Positions 1 to 6,317 of a stretch of DNA of 9,200 nt are shown here, one piece after another. The stretch lies in assembly GCA_029883145.1 (NCBI GenBank), contig JAOUJR010000047.1:1-9200 (forward strand). Direction: 5' to 3'. Positions within the stretch are counted from its first letter, which is position 1. Every line of letters starts with the position of its first letter. A model generated the notes under the pieces. The model was not told where the DNA came from and searched no databases. It saw only the letters and a program-made list of their open reading frames with translations. This stretch comes from Nitrospirota bacterium. Lineage in GTDB: Bacteria > Nitrospirota > Thermodesulfovibrionia > Thermodesulfovibrionales > SM23-35. The translations under genes were made by a program, and so were the position numbers.

Positions 1-468
1 GGTCTGTTCTACGACAAGTTTAGGACCAAAAGGTGCATTCATTTTGAATTTTTCAGCTACAATTTTTTTTGAGATTTGGTTTGAAGAACTTATACGAACG
101 AGTGGCACATCCAAACTTTTTGTAATGTTTTCTAAATTTTTGACGGCAATTTCTGTTTCAAAATCATTATTATTATGAACAGCGATCGGACTGAGCCCTA
201 ATATTTCTTTAGAATAATATAATGCATATGAGCTATCCCTTCCTCCGCTTACCGGGACGATACAATTGTATTTTTCGTCTTTCTTCACATAATTTTTAAT
301 TTTTATTTGTAATTCTTGTTCTCCTTTGGAAGAATATTTTTTGAAATCTCGGCATAGTTGGCATGATCCGTTTTCATCATATTTTATTCCAATGGCTGTC
401 TCAGGCATAATACAAAAAGTGCAGCGTTTCAATTTTTCTTCCTTCTTTAAAAACATTCCACTACGCAT
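1..468 (-). CDS. N-acetyl sugar amidotransferase (WbpG/PseA-like), N-terminal part; 3' end beyond the window
   Basis: About 156 residues are visible, read by hand translation; the frame is open to base 1, so the C-terminal part lies outside. The N-terminus has four cysteines in two CxxC-type pairs (C16/C19 and C36/C39). The first is in the CTFCIMPET signature typical of this family, and the second is in GSCQLC, so a zinc-ribbon-like element is likely. A PP-loop ATP-binding motif, SGGRDSS, follows at residues 74-80. Known members (WbpG in Pseudomonas O-antigen, PseA in Campylobacter) use ATP and ammonia, usually supplied by HisH/HisF-like partners, to turn an acetamido group on a nucleotide sugar into an acetamidino group. 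I chose ATG 468 because GGGAA lies 7 nt upstream; TTG 471 and ATG 456 are alternatives and an in-frame stop lies further upstream. The family is clear, but the exact sugar substrate is not. Confidence 0.88.
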   Translation of the reverse strand, partial: MRSGMFLKKEEKLKRCTFCIMPETAIGIKYDENGSCQLCRDFKKYSSKGEQELQIKIKNYVKKDEKYNCIVPVSGGRDSSYALYYSKEILGLSPIAVHNNNDFETEIAVKNLENITKSLDVPLVRISSSNQISKKIVAEKFKMNAPFGPKLVVEQT

Positions 469-590
469 CAATCCATTCCCATAAAAGAAACTATTAATCC
501 TTTATACTTTTTTCTATTAATGAATTCCGGGGACTTCGAATATTTAATAAATCTTTTTACTGAGATACAAACTATTGATACATTCTCCAT
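468..590 (-). CDS. Possible small ORF of 40 residues, unrecognised; perhaps a gene remnant
   Basis: The gap between the glycosyltransferase and the amidotransferase is almost filled by an ATG-started frame of 40 codons. Its TGA overlaps the ATG of the amidotransferase as TGATG, an arrangement common in translationally coupled genes. The peptide is lysine-rich and ends in GLIVSFMGMD. That ending resembles the beta strand just before the P-loop of thymidylate-kinase-like proteins, but the stop comes before any GxxGxGKS. There is no convincing Shine-Dalgarno before the ATG. It could be a real leader-like small protein, the stump of a deleted kinase gene, or chance. I do not assign a function. 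Confidence 0.25.
   Translation of the reverse strand: MENVSIVCISVKRFIKYSKSPEFINRKKYKGLIVSFMGMD
491..521. repeat. Short direct repeat CTATTAAT flanking a -10-like box
   Basis: The 8-base word CTATTAAT occurs at 491-498 and again at 514-521, 23 bases apart, or about two helical turns. On the minus strand the sequence between the copies contains TATAAA (506-501), which looks like a -10 box, about 35 bases before the amidotransferase ATG. I find no good -35 element at the right distance. In AT-rich DNA an 8-base repeat can arise by chance, so an operator or promoter role is only a possibility. Confidence 0.2.
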
Positions 591-600
591 TGGTTTCAAA

Positions 601-1785
601 TTAAAGCTCTGTAGAGATTACATTTTTATCTAATATTACTTGTTCAAACAGATGTTCATAATTTATTATCATTTTCTCCAAGCTGAACTTTTCTTCGACT
701 CGTTCTCTTCCAGCTATGCCGAGTCTTATTCCCATATCCTTGTTTATCAAGATTGACCAGATAGCATCTGCCAATGATAAAGAATCTCCGGGAGGAACAA
801 GCAATCCTGTTTCTCCATCTACAACTGCCTCTGGATTACCACCTACATTGGTTGCTACAACTGATTTTGATGAGGCCATGTATTCCAAGATAACGTTGGA
901 AAACCCCTCGCTCAGTGAGGAAACAACAGCAACATCAAATATTGAGATCAAATCGGCTACATCATCTCTCCTCCCGATGAAATGGACATTATTTGAAACA
1001 TTTAAGTTTCTGGCAACCAGTTCCAGCTCTTCTTTTGTGCAACCGGGCTCTCTTAAATCGGGGCCAATGATCAGGAATACAACTTCAGGATTACGTTTGG
1101 AGATTACAGATGCAGCTTCGATAAAATATTTAATACCTTTTATTTTTCTTAAACCAGCAATCACACCAACTACAGGCTGTTTTGTTTCAATTCCGTTCTT
1201 TTTCTTTAACAATTCAATATTTTGTTTATTGTCGAATTCTCTTATATTAACTCCATTGTAAATGGGAAAAACCTTGTTTACCGAGAACCAGCCGCGATCT
1301 ATCACTTCGTTCTTTACAGCGTGGCAAACTGTTATCACAGCATCAAAGAATCTTCCACAGAATCTATAGGCTATCCTATGATGGAACTTTGCCTTATAGC
1401 CCATATCTCTTCTGCTGGAAATAACAGGAACACGACAGATGTTTGAGAGTACCAGGCCGTAGAAGTCAGAACTCTCATGGTAAGAAACGATCAGAGATAT
1501 TTTTTCCTTATGAATAAGTTTTCGTAAAAAGGCAAGGTTTTTTATACCGCGAATAGTATATATTCCACCACTCTGCAGATCAAAAACAGAAAACCCTTGA
1601 TCTCTCATATCCTGAGCAAGTTTACCTGATATAAAACATGCGACCATGATTTGGAATCTCTTCCGGTCGATATTTGTCATGAGCTGGGTTATATTTCGCT
1701 CAGACCCGGCCATGGTAGAAAATATGTCAGTTATAAATAAAATTTTTTTTCTTCCATTAAATGACATAGTTAAACAATTCTTCAT
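601..1785 (-). CDS. Glycosyltransferase family 4 (GT-B fold)
   Basis: The 394-residue protein has the usual length and layout of a retaining GT4 enzyme, which transfers a sugar from a nucleotide donor to a growing glycan at the cytoplasmic membrane face. The N-terminal acceptor domain begins with KILFITD and has AGSERN at 26-31, a variant of the usual GGxE loop. The C-terminal donor domain starts near 205 with GVIAGLRKIKG, which contains the conserved Arg213 and Lys216. It continues with FLIIGP and HFIGRRDDV and carries the E-x7-E motif (Glu293, Glu301) within SEGFSNVILEYMAS. NVGGNPEAV and GLLVPPGD follow. No transmembrane segment is evident. The ATG immediately follows the TAA of the upstream acyltransferase (TAAATG) and lacks a clear Shine-Dalgarno, so translation is probably coupled. 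ATG 1767 (residue 7) is an alternative start. Donor and acceptor cannot be told from sequence. Confidence 0.93.
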   Translation of the reverse strand: MKNCLTMSFNGRKKILFITDIFSTMAGSERNITQLMTNIDRKRFQIMVACFISGKLAQDMRDQGFSVFDLQSGGIYTIRGIKNLAFLRKLIHKEKISLIVSYHESSDFYGLVLSNICRVPVISSRRDMGYKAKFHHRIAYRFCGRFFDAVITVCHAVKNEVIDRGWFSVNKVFPIYNGVNIREFDNKQNIELLKKKNGIETKQPVVGVIAGLRKIKGIKYFIEAASVISKRNPEVVFLIIGPDLREPGCTKEELELVARNLNVSNNVHFIGRRDDVADLISIFDVAVVSSLSEGFSNVILEYMASSKSVVATNVGGNPEAVVDGETGLLVPPGDSLSLADAIWSILINKDMGIRLGIAGRERVEEKFSLEKMIINYEHLFEQVILDKNVISTEL

Positions 1786-2433
1786 TTAATCACTGCGCTT
1801 TTTATTTTCAGTATCTTCAGTAGTGTCAAGCGCCAGTTCTTTGTTGAAAAGTTTTAAGAGATGGTTTTTTAATTTCTCCCTGTTTTGAGCAAAATGTTTT
1901 GAAGTCCACCAGTCCTTGTCAGGCTCAATTATGCAATCAGGAGGTTTTTGTATTCTCCAGCGTTCAATACATTTTTGCCTGTATTTTTCTATAGATCCAA
2001 AAGGCCTTGCAGGAACTCCCATCACGATAGTGTTTGGAGGGACATCAGAAATGACAACTGACCCAGCCCCCACGATAGAGTTCCTGCCGATTCTTATATT
2101 TGGGAAAAGAATTACATTCTGTCCGATAACACAGTTGTCCTCTATTATGATAGGTCCAAAAACTTGAGCGTTTGAATCTTCATCTCTTAAAATCCACGCA
2201 CCACCATCGTGGGTGATAAAAGTGACCCCGCTGGCAATAGTTACTCGGTTGCCAATTTTTACTAGATAAGGCTCTGTTCCAAGAGAAGTAGGTATTATGT
2301 TACATCCATTACCTATCTGGGCTCCTTGTTTACGAAAATATTCAGCAATTGTATAGCTGTTATACTTCCTCAGTTCAATTAAATGCCTTACCTTGAGAAT
2401 AATATCTTTAATGAATTTGAACAGGTGCTTCAT
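1786..2433 (-). CDS. Left-handed beta-helix (hexapeptide repeat) acyltransferase, second tandem copy
   Basis: The 215-residue protein belongs to the WbbJ/CatB-like acyltransferases, which usually form trimers and move an acetyl or other acyl group from a thioester donor to a sugar hydroxyl or amine. A basic, amphipathic N-terminus (1-25) leads into hexapeptide repeats from about 38 to 140, including IGNGCNI, IGNRVTIA, IGQNVILF and IGRNSIVGAGSVV. FITHDGG at 72-78 supplies the likely catalytic His75. The repeats close with GVPARP at about 149-154. A charged C-terminal tail of about 60 residues follows, with no recognised domain. TAAGG lies 7 nt before the ATG. The gene sits 26 bases downstream of its paralogue and abuts the glycosyltransferase. 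In my ungapped hand count, 77 of the first 150 residues match the upstream copy. The donor (acetyl-CoA, or the local carrier protein) and the sugar acceptor are unknown. Confidence 0.9.
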   Translation of the reverse strand: MKHLFKFIKDIILKVRHLIELRKYNSYTIAEYFRKQGAQIGNGCNIIPTSLGTEPYLVKIGNRVTIASGVTFITHDGGAWILRDEDSNAQVFGPIIIEDNCVIGQNVILFPNIRIGRNSIVGAGSVVISDVPPNTIVMGVPARPFGSIEKYRQKCIERWRIQKPPDCIIEPDKDWWTSKHFAQNREKLKNHLLKLFNKELALDTTEDTENKKRSD

Positions 2434-2440
2434 ATGTAAA

Positions 2441-2445
2441 CCTTA
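2441..2445 (-). promoter_or_regulatory. Ribosome binding site of the second acyltransferase
   Basis: On the minus strand TAAGG stands 7 nt before ATG 2433. It is one of the few clear Shine-Dalgarno-like sites in this window and supports the chosen start. It lies in the 26-base gap after the paralogue's stop codon. Confidence 0.55.
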
Positions 2446-2459
2446 CTTATGATAAATGG

Positions 2460-3098
2460 TTAATCTGATTTCTCTTTGGACTGGTTAGGGGACAATAAAT
2501 CTACTGAGAGCAAATGTTTCTTTAGTTCCTCTCGAAACTTTTTCGATTCCATGATTCGCTGAACCTCTTGCTTATTCTTTCCTTTAAAGAGGTGTTCAAA
2601 TTTAGTTAATCCCTGTCTGTTCCATTCTTGAAGGCAACGCTCCTCATATTTCTCAACTGTTGAAACACGGATGGCAGGATTTCCAATAACTACACTGCCC
2701 GGTTTAACATCCCGGATGACAACTGCATTTCCTCCAACAATGGAATTTTTCCCAATCCTCACGCCTGCCATGATAATCGCTCCTGACCCAATAAAGCAAT
2801 TATCCTCAATGACGATTTTTCCGAAATATCTGAGGGGAGGGATTTCTTCTCTGAAAATCACACTTGCACCATCATGGGTAATAAACGTTACGCCGGCTGC
2901 AATTGAAACATTGTCACCGATTTCTACGAGATACGGTTCTGATGCTAAATGTCTAATTTGAATAGAGCAATTCTTTCCTATTTTTGCACCCTGTTTCCTG
3001 AATTTTTCTGCTATTGTATAAGTGTCGTACTTGGATGCCTCATAGACCTGCAGAATTTTATAGAAAATTATTTTCAGTATATTGATTAATATTCTCAT
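2460..3098 (-). CDS. Left-handed beta-helix (hexapeptide repeat) acyltransferase, first tandem copy
   Basis: The 212-residue protein is a hexapeptide-repeat acyltransferase of the same family as the next gene. It has a hydrophobic, basic N-terminus (1-20) and the shared block KYDTYTIAEKFRKQGAKIG at 23-41. Repeats include IGKNCSIQ, IGDNVSIAAG, IEDNCFIGSG and IGKNSIVGGNAVV, with FITHDGA at 72-78 providing the likely catalytic His75. GNPAIR closes the helix at about 149-154. The charged C-terminal tail is about 58 residues long and differs in sequence from that of the paralogue. ATG 3098 is the first start after an in-frame stop; only a weak purine stretch (AAGAAA) precedes it. A 101-base gap separates it from the adenylation gene upstream. 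The position next to ligase and carrier genes makes a thioester from the local carrier a possible donor, but this is inference; acetyl-CoA is the default donor in the family. Confidence 0.9.
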   Translation of the reverse strand: MRILINILKIIFYKILQVYEASKYDTYTIAEKFRKQGAKIGKNCSIQIRHLASEPYLVEIGDNVSIAAGVTFITHDGASVIFREEIPPLRYFGKIVIEDNCFIGSGAIIMAGVRIGKNSIVGGNAVVIRDVKPGSVVIGNPAIRVSTVEKYEERCLQEWNRQGLTKFEHLFKGKNKQEVQRIMESKKFREELKKHLLSVDLLSPNQSKEKSD

Positions 3099-3199
3099 TG
3101 TTTCTTATAGTTATCATTTATCAGTAAATTATTATTTGTATACTTTTTTTAATATCACACCACAAAAACAAATAATTAATGGAACGTTTTTAGTTATTT

Positions 3200-4738
3200 T
3201 CAAAAATTACCATACTTCTCCTTAAGGAGTGCTCTATCAATTTTATTACTTTTATTTTTCGGAAGTTGCTCAAGATAAATGAAATATTTTGGTATCATGT
3301 AATTTGGGATTATTTTTTTTAGTTTTCTAAGAATTTCCCTGCTACATTCTCTTGCTGCTGAATAGACCAGCTTCAACTCTTTCACTTCTCCATCTTTGTA
3401 AAGAGGAATGACAACGTTTTCTTTGACAAAGCCTAATGATGAAACAACGTATTCAATTTCCTCTAATTCGATGCGATATCCCCTGAACTTTATTTGATTG
3501 TCCTTTCGTCCATGGATGAAATAACCTCTTTCAGGATCGAATGAAGCGATATCCCCTGTTCTGTAAAATCGTTCTCCCTGCTTATTTACTCCAAAAGCAC
3601 TATCTGTTTTTTCCGGGTCATTCCAGTAACCTGCTGCAACCTGTGGCCCAAAGATGATGAGCTCGCCTCTATTTTTTTTATTTATGAGGTCTGTATTGTC
3701 TAGAACAAAACTATTACCTGTGACAGGGAAACCAACGGGTAAAAGTCCTTCATCAGAATCAGGTGGTTTATTCAATGTGTTTATAGTCAAATATAACGTA
3801 GTTTCTGCAGGTCCATAGATATTATGAAACTTTGTGTGAGGCAACTTATTCATAATTTTCTTTAAACTATCAAGCGGTGGTGGTTCTCCGCCTAAAAAGA
3901 CATCCTTTAATGTGTTTAAACGCTCAGGTTGTATGAGACCGCTTTTGACTAACAGGTTAAAGGTAGATGGTACCATGACCATCTTGGTAACACCATAATG
4001 GTATGTAAGTTTCAGGATATCTTTTGGAAAGATCACCTCTTCAGGATACACTCCAAGCGTTGCACCAGAACATAGGGCGAAGAATATATCCATGATTGAC
4101 ATATCAAAAGCAGTAGCATTGAGCGCACTGATAACATCATTAGGACTAAGGTCAATGTTTTCTAAAGTCCACTTTACAATAGTATAGAAGCCTTTATGGG
4201 TAATCATGACGCCCTTAGGTACCCCTGTAGAGCCAGATGTAAAAAGGATTAAGGTAAGGTCTTCAGAAGATAGAGAAGGAGCACCCGATATGACCCGAAT
4301 AGGGTTTTTTTCAAAAAGAATTTTCTGATAATCACTGCACTCAGGGTCATCAAGAAAGGCAGTTTCATAGAGATATTTGAGATATTCTCGACTCTCTTTA
4401 TAGCGACTGATAAAAACATGATCAATGAACACGAAAAAAGGGTCAATATCTTCGAGCATTCTGGCTAATCTGAGAGGTGGTGCTTTAGAATCCAGCGGAA
4501 CATAGACTCCCCCACTTTTTATAATACCAATAATGGCAGCATACAAGTAGATGGATTTGTTCATCAGAACAGCAACTCTATCACCCTTCTGAATCCCCTT
4601 TTCTAATAAAAACCTCGCAATTGTATTCGATAAAGAATGCAACTCACCATAGGACCACACTTTATCGTATATCCTGACAGCCACGTTAGATTTATGAAGA
4701 GAAAAACTCTCTTCTAAGAGATCAATTACTGTATTCAT
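3200..4738 (-). CDS. Stand-alone amino-acid adenylation enzyme (NRPS A-domain / DltA-like)
   Basis: The 512-residue protein is a complete ANL-superfamily adenylation enzyme with no fused carrier, condensation or thioesterase domain. It should activate an acid as acyl-AMP and load it on a phosphopantetheine arm. Core motifs are in order: LILFTSGSTGVPKG at 163-176, the A4 region FDMSIMDIF at 211-219, NIYGPAETT at 306-314, YRTGD at 392-396, GRKDNQIKFRGYRIE at 410-424, and the C-terminal catalytic lysine in NKID (Lys499). Asp212 aligns with GrsA Asp235, which binds the alpha-amino group in amino-acid-activating enzymes, so an amino acid is the likely substrate. The FDMSIMDI segment resembles that of DltA (D-alanine ligase). 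The carrier-protein gene ends 31 bases upstream and is the obvious partner. The ATG has no clear Shine-Dalgarno. The family is secure, but the substrate is not determined. Confidence 0.92.
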   Translation of the reverse strand: MNTVIDLLEESFSLHKSNVAVRIYDKVWSYGELHSLSNTIARFLLEKGIQKGDRVAVLMNKSIYLYAAIIGIIKSGGVYVPLDSKAPPLRLARMLEDIDPFFVFIDHVFISRYKESREYLKYLYETAFLDDPECSDYQKILFEKNPIRVISGAPSLSSEDLTLILFTSGSTGVPKGVMITHKGFYTIVKWTLENIDLSPNDVISALNATAFDMSIMDIFFALCSGATLGVYPEEVIFPKDILKLTYHYGVTKMVMVPSTFNLLVKSGLIQPERLNTLKDVFLGGEPPPLDSLKKIMNKLPHTKFHNIYGPAETTLYLTINTLNKPPDSDEGLLPVGFPVTGNSFVLDNTDLINKKNRGELIIFGPQVAAGYWNDPEKTDSAFGVNKQGERFYRTGDIASFDPERGYFIHGRKDNQIKFRGYRIELEEIEYVVSSLGFVKENVVIPLYKDGEVKELKLVYSAARECSREILRKLKKIIPNYMIPKYFIYLEQLPKNKSNKIDRALLKEKYGNF

Positions 4739-4769
4739 AATACGTGTGAATTATTGATAAATGGTGTGG

Positions 4770-5045
4770 TTAGTCCTGTCCGTCCAGTTTTAACTGAATA
4801 AATTTTGCAATCTTGTTTATACTGTCGAAGTTCTCTATAGACAGTTCTGCTGGATGAACAATGATATCAAATTCTAAGGAACACGCCTCAATTAATTGAA
4901 CTGCTCCGATGGAATCAATGAGACCACTATCTATCAATGAATCATCATATTCGATGGTAATTCCTTTGGTCTCTCCTTCTGTATCCATGGCAATAATTTC
5001 TGTAACTAATTTTTTTACTGATTCTCTGACTTTGTTAAAGTCCAT
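4770..5045 (-). CDS. Free-standing acyl/peptidyl carrier protein
   Basis: The 91-residue protein has the length and acidic four-helix pattern of a carrier protein. The phosphopantetheine attachment site is Ser45 in GLIDSIGAVQLIE (41-53), matching the usual DS(L/I) motif. It is followed by the helix II-III region with EFDI and the typical closing helix NKIAKFIQ. A 4'-phosphopantetheinyl transferase must modify it to the holo form; none is encoded in this window. It lies between the PLP decarboxylase and the adenylation enzyme, which suggests that it carries the activated amino acid and perhaps presents it to the decarboxylase or to an acyltransferase. The ATG at 5045 is the only sensible start, since an in-frame TAA lies just upstream. 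No Shine-Dalgarno is visible, and an inverted repeat lies just before the start. Confidence 0.93.
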   Translation of the reverse strand: MDFNKVRESVKKLVTEIIAMDTEGETKGITIEYDDSLIDSGLIDSIGAVQLIEACSLEFDIIVHPAELSIENFDSINKIAKFIQLKLDGQD

Positions 5046-5051
5046 AAGATC

Positions 5052-5080
5052 AAAACAACTGTTTCTTTATAGGTTGTTTT
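5052..5080. repeat. Inverted repeat just upstream of the carrier-protein start
   Basis: AAAACAAC (5052-5059) and GTTGTTTT (5073-5080) form a perfect 8-bp inverted repeat around a 13-base loop in the 60-base gap between the decarboxylase and the carrier gene. The stem is AT-rich and, on the transcribed strand, is not followed by a run of T, so it does not look like a good intrinsic terminator. A weak mRNA hairpin between 7 and 35 nt before the carrier ATG could affect translation or processing. It may also be chance. Confidence 0.3.
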
Positions 5081-5105
5081 TGTATTTTTCCATATAATTC
5101 TTTTA

Positions 5106-6317
5106 TCAAATAACTATCTCTTTTGGTAATGGATGACTCAAAAAAAGGAGAGGGCTTGCAGAAAATGCATATGCGCCAGAATTAAAAAAAATGAGCACAT
5201 CTCCCTCTTTAATCTCGACATCCGATTCAACTTCTGTGGCTAGTATATCGTCGGGAATACATAGACTGCCAGATATTGTATATTTAGTCATTCCTTTATT
5301 TTTTCTCTCATCTGTGAGGACATCTATCTCATAGTTCCTCCGAATGACCTGTCCAATACCTCCAGCCGCTGTATAATGCTGGTGCATTCCCCCATTAACG
5401 ACAAGAAATTCTTTTTGATACGCCCTCTTTCGATAGAGTATTTCAACAGCATAAAGACCGCATTCTGCAACGAGGAAACGTCCTGGTTCAACAACGAGTC
5501 GGATATTGTCAACAAAAGGTCTATATGTTGGGTTATTCAAAAATTCTGATAGACCCTGTTTGATGACTGACAGATCGAGTGGTGGTTTCTTCGCAAACAT
5601 ATCAATTCCCCATCCCCCACCAAAATTAATCTTCTCAACCTTAATGTCATACTTATGGGCTATTTCATAAGCTTTTTCTAAAATAAAGCGAAAATTTGAC
5701 ACAAGTTTCTCAGCATCTAAAAACTGTGAACCGAGATGCATATGAATTCCGGTGAAGTGCAACCGTTCTTCTTCTGCTTTAATCAATGTAAAGGCCTTTT
5801 CGAGATCATCCTCGGTAATACCAAATTGTGTATCACCACTCATTTTCATTGCTGAGGTTGAAGATTTTGTGTGAGGATTGACGCGAATCCCTATGTTAGC
5901 AGTGGAATTTTCTTCACGACAAAGGGTTGCAATTTTACCGATTTCTGAAATACTTTCAACATTGATTGATGAAATGCCCAAATCAATTGCTAAAGACAAT
6001 TCCTCAAGAGTTTTTCCCGGTCCTGTAAACTCTATCTTTTCCGGCAAATAGCCTGTTTCTCCCGCCAACATGAGTTCACCGAGAGAAGCAACATCGGCTC
6101 CCATTCCAAAGGTTTGAATAGTGTTTAAGACTTCTTTGTTCGGATTAGCCTTGAAGGCATAATGTATATTAAAGTTTTCAGGTAAACACTCCAGGAGTTC
6201 ATTATATTTTATTTCTATGATCTTCTTAAAATAGATAAAAGCAGGGAGATCTATTTCTCTTACCAATTGCATGATCTGTTCTTTTGGAACTATTTCATAG
6301 AATTCTTCTTTCTTCAC
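5106..6317 (-). CDS. Fold-type III PLP-dependent decarboxylase, exosortase A-associated type
   Basis: The 403-residue protein belongs to the ornithine/diaminopimelate decarboxylase family (alanine-racemase-like barrel plus C-terminal beta domain). The PLP lysine is Lys56 in HYAFKANPN. GADVAS (73-78), RVNP (145-148), HMHLGSQ (192-198), the glycine loop FGGGWG (232-237) and EPGRFLVAECG (277-287) make up the cofactor pocket. The C-terminal domain has Cys353 in SGSLCIPDD, then FFNSGAYAFSASPL and FLSHP. From memory, these endings match the exosortase A-associated decarboxylases (TIGR03099-like) better than true ornithine or diaminopimelate decarboxylases, which have a CxSxD-type motif here. The start is GTG 6317 inside the end of the ligase gene (23-base overlap). 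ATG 6272 is possible but would remove conserved N-terminal sequence before PAFIY. The substrate may be a free amino acid or one bound to the carrier encoded next; BtrK is a precedent for the latter. Confidence 0.92.
   Translation of the reverse strand: MKKEEFYEIVPKEQIMQLVREIDLPAFIYFKKIIEIKYNELLECLPENFNIHYAFKANPNKEVLNTIQTFGMGADVASLGELMLAGETGYLPEKIEFTGPGKTLEELSLAIDLGISSINVESISEIGKIATLCREENSTANIGIRVNPHTKSSTSAMKMSGDTQFGITEDDLEKAFTLIKAEEERLHFTGIHMHLGSQFLDAEKLVSNFRFILEKAYEIAHKYDIKVEKINFGGGWGIDMFAKKPPLDLSVIKQGLSEFLNNPTYRPFVDNIRLVVEPGRFLVAECGLYAVEILYRKRAYQKEFLVVNGGMHQHYTAAGGIGQVIRRNYEIDVLTDERKNKGMTKYTISGSLCIPDDILATEVESDVEIKEGDVLIFFNSGAYAFSASPLLFLSHPLPKEIVI

Noticed and set aside
716..1261. Long open frame on the plus strand opposite the glycosyltransferase.
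   Set aside because: It is a shadow of the real gene: its protein has no recognisable motifs, whereas the minus strand encodes a complete GT4 enzyme with the E-x7-E motif.
3137..3165. Promoter-like pair TTGTGG and TATACA with 17-base spacing on the minus strand, before the first acyltransferase.
   Set aside because: Each box matches its consensus only partly and the gap is AT-rich, so chance matches are expected. It might be an internal promoter but is not supported enough to annotate.
2449..4764. The word TGATAAATG recurring in three intergenic gaps (near 2449, 3112 on the opposite strand, and 4755).
   Set aside because: The shared core is only nine to ten AT-rich bases, orientations differ and flanking sequence is not conserved; this is best explained by chance.
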